Of a stretch of 64,000 bases of DNA, positions 26,502 through 34,587 are shown one piece after another (position 1 is the first letter of the stretch; every line of letters begins with the position of its first letter). A program made the translations under genes and the position numbers. Source of the stretch: Chryseobacterium nakagawai (lineage in GTDB: Bacteria; Bacteroidota; Bacteroidia; Flavobacteriales; Weeksellaceae). A model generated the notes under the pieces. The model made no database searches, had not been told where the DNA came from, and saw nothing but the letters and a program-made list of their open reading frames with translations. The stretch covers positions 4,828,501-4,892,500 of the forward strand of contig NZ_LR134386.1 in assembly GCF_900637665.1 (NCBI RefSeq). The letters run 5' to 3'.

Positions 26502-27760
26502 TGTAATGTTCCGTTTTTCTTTGTAGGTATAATAATTAATCTTAAGGAAGAATCCTTGTTGATGTAGCTCCACATCCAGTTGAAAAATATGGCCAGCTTA
26601 TTTCGAACGCTCAAAATTAGCATTAAATGGAGAAACATCCAGAAATACCACGCTAAAAATCCCTGAAATTTGATGAAAGGAAGGTCAACAACAGCTCTAT
26701 GCTTCCCTATGGTTGCCAAAGAACCTTTGTCATCGTATTCATATTCTTTCCATTCCTCTGCATTTTTCTTCAATAGGTTTTTCCCTAAATTTTTGGCCTG
26801 ATTAATAGCTACGTTGGCTACCTGCGGATGTCCCTGTGGATATTTAGGAGTTTCCATATAGGCAATATCACCAATTGCATACACATTATCATACCCTTTT
26901 ATTTTGTTGTATCGGTCAACGATATATCTGTTTCTTACTAAGTTTTCTTCAGGGAAACCGTCAATTACATTTCCTGTAACTCCTGCAGCCCAGATTACAT
27001 TATTGGATGGTATTTCTTTTCCACTTTTCAAATGTACTTTATCCCCATCATAATCTGTAACCACTTCTCCACTCATAAAGGTTACTCCCAGGTCTTTAAG
27101 ATATTTTTCAGATTTCTCCTGCGCTTCACTACTCATTACAGCAAGTGGTTTTTCTGTAGAACTTACAAGAATGATCTTCAGATGATCGAAATTCATATAA
27201 GGGTAATCTCTTGGAAGAATATCTTTTTTCATTTCCGCAAAAGCACCTGCCAGCTCTACACCGGTTGGTCCGCTTCCTACAATAACGATATTCCAGTTTC
27301 CATCATCGCTTCGACTTTTTTCAATGATCAGTTTTTCAAAGGTCATCAGAACGTGATTCCTGATACTGATTGCTTCCTGAGTATTCTTCATTCCGAAAGC
27401 TTTTCCTTCAAGTTCTTTATTACCGAAAAAATTAGTTTTACATCCCGTTGCAATGATAAGTTTATCATAAGTAAATTCTGCCTCATCTGTAATGACCTTA
27501 TTGTTGGCAGTATCAATTTCCTTCACATCCGTCATCCGGAACTGAGTGTTTCTGGATTGCTGAAAAATCTTTCTGAAAGGGAAAGAGATGTTGGAAGGTT
27601 CTATCCTTCCTGAGGCTACCTGATAAAAAAGCGGCTGAAACATATGATGGTTCATCCGATCCAGAACTATAACCTTTTTGTTCTTGTTATTCAATGTTTT
27701 TGCAAGCTGCAGCCCCGCAAATCCTCCTCCTATAATGATGATTTTTTCGCGTGTTTCCAT
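26498..27760 (-). CDS. ndh: type II NADH dehydrogenase (NDH-2)
   Basis: The 420-residue protein has two Rossmann motifs, [17 protein letters not shown] at the start for FAD and [20 protein letters not shown] for NADH. It also has [13 protein letters not shown] and [10 protein letters not shown] for FAD contacts, and a hydrophobic C-terminal membrane-attachment helix ([16 protein letters not shown]). It feeds electrons from NADH to menaquinone without proton pumping. I chose ATG 27760 because the longer frame starts with a TTG that is part of the promoter's -7 element. trmD follows with a 4-base overlap. Confidence 0.92.
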   Translation of the reverse strand: METREKIIIIGGGFAGLQLAKTLNNKNKKVIVLDRMNHHMFQPLFYQVASGRIEPSNISFPFRKIFQQSRNTQFRMTDVKEIDTANNKVITDEAEFTYDKLIIATGCKTNFFGNKELEGKAFGMKNTQEAISIRNHVLMTFEKLIIEKSRSDDGNWNIVIVGSGPTGVELAGAFAEMKKDILPRDYPYMNFDHLKIILVSSTEKPLAVMSSEAQEKSEKYLKDLGVTFMSGEVVTDYDGDKVHLKSGKEIPSNNVIWAAGVTGNVIDGFPEENLVRNRYIVDRYNKIKGYDNVYAIGDIAYMETPKYPQGHPQVANVAINQAKNLGKNLLKKNAEEWKEYEYDDKGSLATIGKHRAVVDLPFIKFQGFLAWYFWMFLHLMLILSVRNKLAIFFNWMWSYINKDSSLRLIIIPTKKNGTLQ

Positions 27761-27766
27761 AATACA

Positions 27767-27774
27767 CAAATTTA
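27767..27774 (-). promoter_or_regulatory. -7 element of ndh-trmD
   Basis: On the - strand TAAATTTG occupies 27774-27767 and ends 6 bases before the ndh ATG. The mRNA should have almost no leader. This excludes the upstream TTG as start. Confidence 0.55.
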
Positions 27775-27808
27775 CTGATTTTATTTAGCATTTAGCAGTG
27801 AAAAAAGT

Positions 27809-27816
27809 TAGTTTTG
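27809..27816 (+). promoter_or_regulatory. -7 element of the GH25 lysozyme gene
   Basis: TAGTTTTG matches TAnnTTTG and ends 9 bases before ATG 27826. It is divergent from the ndh promoter, 35 bases away. Confidence 0.5.
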
Positions 27817-27825
27817 CAAAACTTT

Positions 27826-28689
27826 ATGACACCAAAGAAGTACACCAAAAAAACTGCCAAACAGATTCATAAGAACAGACGGAACAGCTATTTTTTCCGT
27901 CGAAGGGTGATATTAGCCATCTTAATTATAGCTTTAATTGGTACCGGGTTTTACCTTAAGCAATCCGTAAGCTACTATTATGCCTTGTACTTTAATAAGT
28001 TTATCCATAAAAAACTTCACAACAGCGAAAGAGAAAGCTCAAGAATCCAAAGAATATTAGCCAATAATCTTGATAAAACTTACGGTTTTGATGTTTCCCA
28101 TTATCAAAACAAAGAAGACATCAAATGGGACAGCCTCAGCATCGGTAACAAAACCATTCCTCTGGAATTTGTGGTAATGCGTGCTACTATGGGAAATAAA
28201 AGTGCGGATAAACATTTTGATGAGTTTTGGGAAATGGCTAAAAAGCATAACCTGATCCGGGGTGCTTATCATTTTTACAGGGCTGATGAAGACCCGGTGA
28301 TTCAGGCGAATAATTTTTTAGCGAATGTAAAACTGGAAAGTGGAGATCTTCCTCCTATTCTGGATATTGAAAAAATTCCGAAACGGAAAACGAATAAAAA
28401 ATTAGTGGAAGATCTGAAAGTATGGTGTAAAATTATAGAAGAAACCTATGGTGAGAAGCCTATCATTTACACTTACTACCATTATTATAAAGATTTTCTG
28501 AAGGGCGAATTTAAAGATTACCCCTTATGGCTAGCCAATTACAATGATGTTCCTACTCCATCTCCTGATGATCAGTGGGATTTCTGGCAATTTACAGAAA
28601 ACGGAATTGTCCACGGAATTAATACGAAGGTAGATCTTGATATTTACAATGGTAATTCATGGTCACTGAAAAGACTGACATTGGATTGA
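27826..28689 (+). CDS. GH25 family lysozyme, membrane anchored
   Basis: The 287-residue protein has a basic N-terminus, one membrane helix (about residues 28-46, VILAILIIALIGTGFYL) and a GH25 muramidase domain. The catalytic parts are visible: YGFDVSHYQ with Asp89, ILDIEK with Asp180 and Glu182, and QWDFWQFTENG near the end. GH25 enzymes cleave the MurNAc-GlcNAc bond of peptidoglycan; the anchor places it at the periplasmic face of the inner membrane, pointing to wall remodelling rather than phage lysis. It is far from the prophage. I used the ATG, not the TTG 12 bases earlier. Confidence 0.9.
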   Translation: MTPKKYTKKTAKQIHKNRRNSYFFRRRVILAILIIALIGTGFYLKQSVSYYYALYFNKFIHKKLHNSERESSRIQRILANNLDKTYGFDVSHYQNKEDIKWDSLSIGNKTIPLEFVVMRATMGNKSADKHFDEFWEMAKKHNLIRGAYHFYRADEDPVIQANNFLANVKLESGDLPPILDIEKIPKRKTNKKLVEDLKVWCKIIEETYGEKPIIYTYYHYYKDFLKGEFKDYPLWLANYNDVPTPSPDDQWDFWQFTENGIVHGINTKVDLDIYNGNSWSLKRLTLD

Positions 28690-28793
28690 TGAGTAAGGAA
28701 GATGGATGCAGGAAGATAGAAGTTTTTGACCTCTGAAAAATAACATTAAGTATCATTATATTAACTTCCAGCCTCTCTCATCCCGCTTCCCTC

Positions 28794-30455
28794 CTATTTA
28801 TTTTTCCCAAGAAAACTCAGAATGTCTGCATTAAGCTGATCCGGCTTTTCATAAGGAACCATATGGGTAGTCTCTTTATAGATTTTCATCTCAGCATTAG
28901 GAATCTGTTTAGAAATGAATACAGTATGTTCTGGTTTAATTACATCTCTGTCTCCGGCAATAACCAATACCGGGCTTTTTATTTTATTTAAATCATTTTT
29001 ACCGATATTAGGCTGCGTAAGCATGATCTTTAAAAGCCTGCGTTCTCCAAATGCTTCTTCAGGTACCATCTCATTCAACTGTTTCATCTGATTGGTAAAT
29101 CGTTCGATAAGTTTATCTTCCACTCCTTCAGGAAAAGCATTAGCTCCGATGGTTACAAGTTTATTAAGACGTTCTGGATATTTCAAGGCAAATTCAAGTC
29201 CTGTATTTCCACCATCACTCCAGCCAACTATATTTATCTTATCTAGTTTTAGCTCATCTGCCAACGCTTTTACATCATCGGCAAACACTTTATAGGTAAA
29301 ATCTCTTTTGGAGGTATCTTTACTTTTTCCCTGCCCTCTTGTATCTACTCCAATCACTTTATATTGTTTAGACAGAACAGGAATTTGCTGATAAAAATCT
29401 TTGATACTCCCTGAGTTTCCGTGAAGCAATACTAAAGGTTCACCTTCTCCATACACTTCATAATAAAGATCGGTATCTTTCAGTTTCAGGTATTTTCCAG
29501 CAGGATCATTTTTACCATAGATAGACTGATTGGCTTCCTCTATATTTTTTGAATTATCAATCATCCAACTCTGAGAGACGTCATCATCATCTGCATAACC
29601 ACCATCATCATCTTTAGTATCTTTTCCGTTTTTATCCATTTTTACATCAATATTAATGGCGGGTGCAGCAATTGTCATTTTTTTCCAATCTCCATAAAAC
29701 TCCCTGATGAACCCTGTCTTAAACAATGCAGCACTTATTTTAATGTATCCGCTAAATTCTTTTAAAAAATTAATCCCTACAAAGAACTTGCCTTTCACCC
29801 AAATATTATGGTCATTCACATCGAGTGTATACGTTCCGTCTTTAATCATATCCTCAGTAAGCTGCACTGTTATTTCTTCGTCCAAAATATTTTTATCCGG
29901 GAAACCATCTTTTTCACTATAAATACTATAACGCATCAAAACAGGTTCTGTGGAAGAATATTTAGCAATATTCAGATTAATATTCTTGATCTTAGATCTT
30001 TTCTTTGTATTAAATTGCAAAGCAGTTTCTCCCAGGAAGCCCGCTTTATTCCCCGCTGGATTAACAAAATATAAAACATTTTTGGTTTTCGTAGTGACCC
30101 CCCAGTTTTTGTCTACTAGTTTTTTAGGCTTAATGGCGATCTCTTTGATCGTTTTGGTTTTCTCATTTAGAAATATTTTCTGGAGATCATGTGTTTTAAA
30201 ATTCTGCACGGATTCCTCATACAGCTCATACCCCGGCACTTCTATTTTCACCTTTTGCTGCGGATCTAATCCCGTAAGATCTATTGAAAAATTTCCTCTT
30301 CCATCTGAAATGGTTCCAGTAGTCTTTTTTTCAACCCCGATTTTCACATAAGGAACAGGCTGGTTTTCATTTTTGGATATAATGGTTCCGGAAATCACCT
30401 GTGCGTTGAAGGCTGAAACCGCTAGAATAAAGGATAAAACGCTAAGTTTTTTCAT
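28794..30455 (-). CDS. alpha/beta hydrolase with N-terminal CarboxypepD_reg-like domain
   Basis: The 553-residue exported protein has a signal peptide (MKKLSVLSFILAVSAFNAQ). Residues about 20-105 form a carboxypeptidase-regulatory-like beta sandwich (VISGTIISKNENQPVPYVKI, GTISDGRGNFSIDL). About 200 beta-rich residues of unknown type follow, with a D-rich linker (DTKDDDGGYADDDD). The C-terminal alpha/beta hydrolase has the oxyanion loop LLHGNSGS, nucleophile Ser413 in GWSDGG, the acid in VIAGDRD, and the His in ETTHMVP. The triad is complete, so hydrolase activity is likely; the substrate is unknown. The combination of a TonB-receptor-type sandwich with an esterase is unusual. Confidence 0.82.
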   Translation of the reverse strand: MKKLSVLSFILAVSAFNAQVISGTIISKNENQPVPYVKIGVEKKTTGTISDGRGNFSIDLTGLDPQQKVKIEVPGYELYEESVQNFKTHDLQKIFLNEKTKTIKEIAIKPKKLVDKNWGVTTKTKNVLYFVNPAGNKAGFLGETALQFNTKKRSKIKNINLNIAKYSSTEPVLMRYSIYSEKDGFPDKNILDEEITVQLTEDMIKDGTYTLDVNDHNIWVKGKFFVGINFLKEFSGYIKISAALFKTGFIREFYGDWKKMTIAAPAINIDVKMDKNGKDTKDDDGGYADDDDVSQSWMIDNSKNIEEANQSIYGKNDPAGKYLKLKDTDLYYEVYGEGEPLVLLHGNSGSIKDFYQQIPVLSKQYKVIGVDTRGQGKSKDTSKRDFTYKVFADDVKALADELKLDKINIVGWSDGGNTGLEFALKYPERLNKLVTIGANAFPEGVEDKLIERFTNQMKQLNEMVPEEAFGERRLLKIMLTQPNIGKNDLNKIKSPVLVIAGDRDVIKPEHTVFISKQIPNAEMKIYKETTHMVPYEKPDQLNADILSFLGKNK

Positions 30456-30604
30456 GTTAAAAGTTTGATGCAAACTTATCTATTTTACAACCATCGATAT
30501 TCATAAGGCATTATTAAATTTAATACGCTTTTAGTTAAATTTATTCTAATTATTTTATGTTTTAGCGCATTAATTCTAAAAAACTTCTAATTGTTACTTT
30601 CTCC

Positions 30605-31117
30605 TTACAAAATCTCCATAATTTCTTCCCATGAATTCACCCTTTTATAGGTTTCATTTTCGATCAGTTCATTATGAGGTTGGGTAAAGATCAGTCGCTG
30701 TCCTGAAAAGTGATCTAAATTCTTTGGATAATCATCAATCATTACATCTCCCGATACTACTTTTTTGCTGCCACACAGAACAATCTGCTCCCATGTAATG
30801 AACGGAAAATGCTCAGCCAGCCAGTCATATTTTTCTCTTAGGCTATTGGGAAATTCCATTCCTGCAGAAACAATGTACAATTCATATTTGTTATTCAGGT
30901 ATTCTACTGCTTCCCTACTTCCTTTCATTACAGGCAATGTTCTGAAAAACCCTACTTCATTTACATGTTGCTTTCCATTAGGAAAAGCTTCCAGTTCAGG
31001 TTTTCCTGCTATTCCATTAAGTTCAACTTCTCTCCCTGTATCTCTTTTTTCAAATTGAATCAGCTGATGATATACATCTGCCATCACCCCATCCATGTCA
31101 ACAATCACTTTTTTCAT
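30605..31117 (-). CDS. 5'(3')-deoxyribonucleotidase
   Basis: The 170-residue HAD-fold protein starts KKVIVDMDGVMADVYHQLI, with the nucleophile Asp7 and the general acid Asp9 of the DxDGV motif. YIVSAGMEFPNSLREKYDWL gives the Ser of motif II, and VSGDVMIDDYPKNL carries the motif IV acids. This matches the cytosolic 5'(3')-deoxyribonucleotidase (NT5C) family, which removes phosphate from dNMPs and so limits dNTP pools. The deoxynucleoside enzyme deoC is 7 kb away, not linked. It is a single gene with no clear terminator. Confidence 0.88.
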   Translation of the reverse strand: MKKVIVDMDGVMADVYHQLIQFEKRDTGREVELNGIAGKPELEAFPNGKQHVNEVGFFRTLPVMKGSREAVEYLNNKYELYIVSAGMEFPNSLREKYDWLAEHFPFITWEQIVLCGSKKVVSGDVMIDDYPKNLDHFSGQRLIFTQPHNELIENETYKRVNSWEEIMEIL

Positions 31118-31279
31118 TTGACTTTAATTATTTTTATAATTGGTTTAAAGTTTAAATTGTATCAACTCTCATCAAATTTACCAAATCATTTTCTGAGACA
31201 ACGGACACAGTTTATTAATAAATTATAAATATTCATTTTTATAAAGAGGCTTGCAGAAAGTTTTATGATTACATTTTCG

Positions 31280-31287
31280 TATTTTTG
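31280..31287 (+). promoter_or_regulatory. -7 element of the ABC-F gene
   Basis: TATTTTTG matches TAnnTTTG, 39 bases before the ATG at 31327. Confidence 0.5.
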
Positions 31288-31326
31288 CGGCTCAGTTCAA
31301 AATTAAAATCAAACTATTAATTCCCA

Positions 31327-33222
31327 ATGAATTACGTTTCTGCAGAAAATCTTACCAAATCTTACGGCATCAAAGTTTTGTTTGAAAACATTTCCTTTCA
31401 CATCAATGAAGGAGACAAAATTGCCATTGTTGCCAAAAATGGAAGTGGAAAATCTACCCTTCTGAAAATTTTAATGGGTAAAGAAATTGCAGACAGTGGT
31501 ACTGCGATTATTAATAAAGATATCCAGGTTGTTTTATTCGACCAGGAAATTGATTTTGATTCCAATCTAAGCATTGAAGAATTCATGATGGCATTAGACT
31601 CAGAGCCTATTCTTGCCTTGAAAAATTATCACAAATCTCTACATTCTACAGATCATGACTTTATTGAAAAGGCACTGGGTGATATGGAAGCCCATAAAGC
31701 CTGGGATCTTGAAAACGAGATGAAGCAAATCCTTTCCCAGCTTAAGATCACTGATCTTGATGCTAAAATGGGGACTCTTTCCGGAGGACAAATTAAACGT
31801 GTTGCATTGGCTAAGCTATTGACAGAAACCAGGGCTGAACACAAACATACACTCCTGATTATGGATGAACCTACCAACCACCTGGATGTAGATATGGTGG
31901 AATGGCTGGAAAATTATCTGAACAAAGCAAAAATTACGTTGTTGCTTGTTACTCACGACCGGTATTTCCTGGACAGCGTTTGTGATATTATCTGGGAAAT
32001 GGAAGACAAAAATCTTTATTTCCATAATGGTTCATATGCAACGTATCTTGAAAATAAAATGATTCGTGAGGATAATCTTAACGCTACCATTGATAAAGCC
32101 AATAATCTTTACAGAAAGGAATTGGAATGGATGCGAAGACAACCTAAAGCAAGAACTACAAAATCTAAAAGCAGAATTGATTCTTTCTACGAAACCGAAA
32201 AAGTTGCCAAAACCGATACCAGAAAACAAGGTTTGGAGCTGGATTTTGAAATGAAGCGTTTAGGAAATAAAATTCTTGAACTGAAGCATATTGATAAAAG
32301 CTTTGGAAATAAAGTTCTATTAAAAGATTTCAACTACCAATTCCAACGGGGTGAGAAAGTAGGGATCATTGGAAAAAACGGAGCTGGAAAATCTACACTA
32401 TTGAATATTATCCAGGGATTGGAAAAAGCTGACAAAGGAGAAATTGAAACGGGAGAAACTATTTCTTTTGGATATTTTGCCCAGAAAGGTCTTACTTACA
32501 AAGAGGATGAACGTGTGATTGACTTCATTAAGGAAATTGCTGAATTCTATCCTTTAGCCAATGGAAAAAGTCTTTCTGCATCTCAGTTCCTGAGGCTATT
32601 TTTATTTGACGATCAAACACAATACTCTCCTATTTCAAAATTATCAGGAGGTGAAAAGAGAAGACTTCACCTGATGTATATTTTATATCAGAATCCTAAC
32701 TTTTTGATTTTTGATGAACCTACGAATGACCTGGATCTTCCTACATTAACCGTTCTTGAAAACTTCCTGCAACAATTTCAGGGATCTTTAATCATCGTTT
32801 CCCATGACAGATATTTCATGGATAGAATCGTAGATCACGTTCTTGCTTTTGAAGGAGATGGGAAAATCAGGGATTTTGTAGGAAATTTCTCAGAATACCG
32901 TGAAGCGAGAAGCCGTGAAGAAGCTTTAGAAAAAAATACTGCTGTAAAACCTGAGCCGGTAAAAGAAACAGTTGAAGCTATAGAAAAAACGTCATCCTCC
33001 AATACTCCGAAAAGGAAATTAACTTTTAAAGAACAAAGAGAATTGGAAACCATTGAAAAAGAAATGCCTGAACTTGAAGAACAGCGTGCAAAAATTTTAG
33101 ATCAACTCAATAACGAAACTGATTATGAAAAGATTGCCAAACTTTCTTCTGAACTGGAAGCCATTTCTGAAAAACTGGAAAACCATGAAATGAGATGGCT
33201 TGAGCTTCAGGAAGTCATGTAA
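31327..33222 (+). CDS. ABC-F family ATPase, Uup-like
   Basis: The 631-residue soluble protein carries two ABC ATPase domains and no membrane segment. Domain 1 has AKNGSGKSTLL and LSGGQIKRVALAKLL with LLIMDEPTNHLD. Domain 2 has GKNGAGKSTLLN and LSGGEKRRLHLMYIL with FLIFDEPTNDLD. A linker of about 80 residues (ATIDKANNLYRKELEWMRRQ) lies between them. The C-terminus from about residue 560 is a charged coiled coil (LETIEKEMPELEEQRAKI), as in Uup. ABC-F proteins act on ribosomes. The first Walker A begins with A instead of G; the rest of both sites is intact. It is monocistronic. Confidence 0.92.
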   Translation: MNYVSAENLTKSYGIKVLFENISFHINEGDKIAIVAKNGSGKSTLLKILMGKEIADSGTAIINKDIQVVLFDQEIDFDSNLSIEEFMMALDSEPILALKNYHKSLHSTDHDFIEKALGDMEAHKAWDLENEMKQILSQLKITDLDAKMGTLSGGQIKRVALAKLLTETRAEHKHTLLIMDEPTNHLDVDMVEWLENYLNKAKITLLLVTHDRYFLDSVCDIIWEMEDKNLYFHNGSYATYLENKMIREDNLNATIDKANNLYRKELEWMRRQPKARTTKSKSRIDSFYETEKVAKTDTRKQGLELDFEMKRLGNKILELKHIDKSFGNKVLLKDFNYQFQRGEKVGIIGKNGAGKSTLLNIIQGLEKADKGEIETGETISFGYFAQKGLTYKEDERVIDFIKEIAEFYPLANGKSLSASQFLRLFLFDDQTQYSPISKLSGGEKRRLHLMYILYQNPNFLIFDEPTNDLDLPTLTVLENFLQQFQGSLIIVSHDRYFMDRIVDHVLAFEGDGKIRDFVGNFSEYREARSREEALEKNTAVKPEPVKETVEAIEKTSSSNTPKRKLTFKEQRELETIEKEMPELEEQRAKILDQLNNETDYEKIAKLSSELEAISEKLENHEMRWLELQEVM

Positions 33223-33348
33223 AAATATAAGGGATGAATGAGTTCAAAATTTAAGATTTAAAGTTCAAAATTAATAGTAGTCAGAACGAGTACTTATCTA
33301 TTCTTTTATTCTCAAACGCTTTGAATTCATTCATCACTCATCTATAGT

Positions 33349-34404
33349 TTATAACATAATTACCTTTCCTTCTTGTGCACTTCTCAATGATGCCTCTATG
33401 ATATTCATATTCTGAATTACTTCTTTTCCGGGTGAAGGTAATGGATATCCGAAAACAATATGTTCATAGATTTGCTGGTAATAATCCATATAATTTCCTG
33501 CTTCGCTTGAAGTCAATATTCGTTCTGTTTCAGAGTTTTCATTCAGATAGTTTACAATCCCGTCTGTTTCTTTCAGAGGCTGCATCCATTCTTTTCCATA
33601 GACAGGAATGGCTCCTGCAACCAATTCGGTTTCTTGATTATCGGTTCTTTCCTGCAGAAAACTTCCTCTGTCGCCATGTATTTTATAAGCATAATGATCT
33701 TCTTTAGTGAAAACCGAAGATTTTAGCCGTACTCTCAGATCATTTTTATAGAATAACAGAATTTCAAAATAATCGTTTGCAAACTCTGGCCCTTTCATAG
33801 AAAATACATCAGCAAAAAGTTTTTCAGGATACCCGAAATACTGTACTGCCTGATCTACAAGATGTGATCCGAGATCATGCAATGAACCTGAACCTACCTG
33901 GTCCGGATTTTCCTTATGCTGCTTTCCACTAGGTGTAGTACGGAATCTGTCAAAACGGATCTCTGCTTCTTTAATGTTTCCTAATTTTCCTTCATTTAAA
34001 ACTTTTTGTACCTGCTGGAAGTCACGATCAAATCTTCTGTTTTGGTATACACTTAAAAATAGTCCTTTCTCTTCTGCCAGCTTTGCCAGCTCTTCTGCTT
34101 CTGCTACATCTACTGTAAATGGTTTTTCAACAACAATGTTTTTTCCAGCTTCCAAAGCTTTTTTAGCATATTCATAATGTGTCTGAACCGGAGTATTAAT
34201 AATTACCAATTCGATCTCTGCATCTTGAAGCATTTCTTCCACCGACTTATAGATAGTAGCTTCAGGATACTTTTCTTTGGATTCTTCCTTGCTTCGTTCT
34301 ACTACAGCAGAAATGAAGAATCCCGGATGTTCTTTTAAAAAAGGAGCGTGAAATACTTTCCCACTCATTCCAAAGGCACAAAGCCCAGCTTTTACCAGTT
34401 GCAT
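33349..34404 (-). CDS. Gfo/Idh/MocA family oxidoreductase
   Basis: The 351-residue protein begins with a Rossmann strand (KAGLCAFGMSGKVFHAPFLK). It has the family motif VVEKPFTVDVAEAEELAKLA with the EKP catalytic lysine, then RFDRDFQQVQKVLNEGKLG and GSGSLHDLGSHLVDQAVQYF with the conserved D and H of the substrate site. These enzymes use NAD(P) to oxidise or reduce sugars and other polyols; the substrate cannot be read. The FGMSG variation of the dinucleotide loop (normally GxGxxG) is common in this subfamily. It is a single gene, divergent from the TonB receptor. Confidence 0.9.
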   Translation of the reverse strand: MQLVKAGLCAFGMSGKVFHAPFLKEHPGFFISAVVERSKEESKEKYPEATIYKSVEEMLQDAEIELVIINTPVQTHYEYAKKALEAGKNIVVEKPFTVDVAEAEELAKLAEEKGLFLSVYQNRRFDRDFQQVQKVLNEGKLGNIKEAEIRFDRFRTTPSGKQHKENPDQVGSGSLHDLGSHLVDQAVQYFGYPEKLFADVFSMKGPEFANDYFEILLFYKNDLRVRLKSSVFTKEDHYAYKIHGDRGSFLQERTDNQETELVAGAIPVYGKEWMQPLKETDGIVNYLNENSETERILTSSEAGNYMDYYQQIYEHIVFGYPLPSPGKEVIQNMNIIEASLRSAQEGKVIML

Positions 34405-34545
34405 ATTTTAATTTTTTAACAAATATATTCATAAAAAACTTCGGATTATGAGTCCACAATAAGCATAGAAACAATCCATATATTTCACCTTTAAAAGACA
34501 TGACGAAAATCACAAATTAATTTTTATTCATTCTAAACAAATACT

Positions 34546-34553
34546 TACATTTG
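34546..34553 (+). promoter_or_regulatory. -7 element of the siderophore receptor gene
   Basis: TACATTTG matches TAnnTTTG, 34 bases before the ATG at 34588. No obvious Fur-like palindrome was seen by eye around it. Confidence 0.5.
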
Positions 34554-34587
34554 CGCCTTATTTAAAACTGTTCTACATAAAAATAAA

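Noticed and set aside
27032..27613. 193-codon + strand ORF
   Set aside because: It is antisense to the NADH dehydrogenase gene, whose motifs are complete; composition (F, I, S, H rich) is that of a reverse-complement shadow.
27826..28689. GH25 lysozyme considered as the prophage endolysin
   Set aside because: It lies 23 kb from the phage genes, has its own host-type promoter and a membrane anchor.
29950..30351. 133-codon + strand ORF
   Set aside because: Antisense to the hydrolase fusion gene inside its conserved N-terminal domain.
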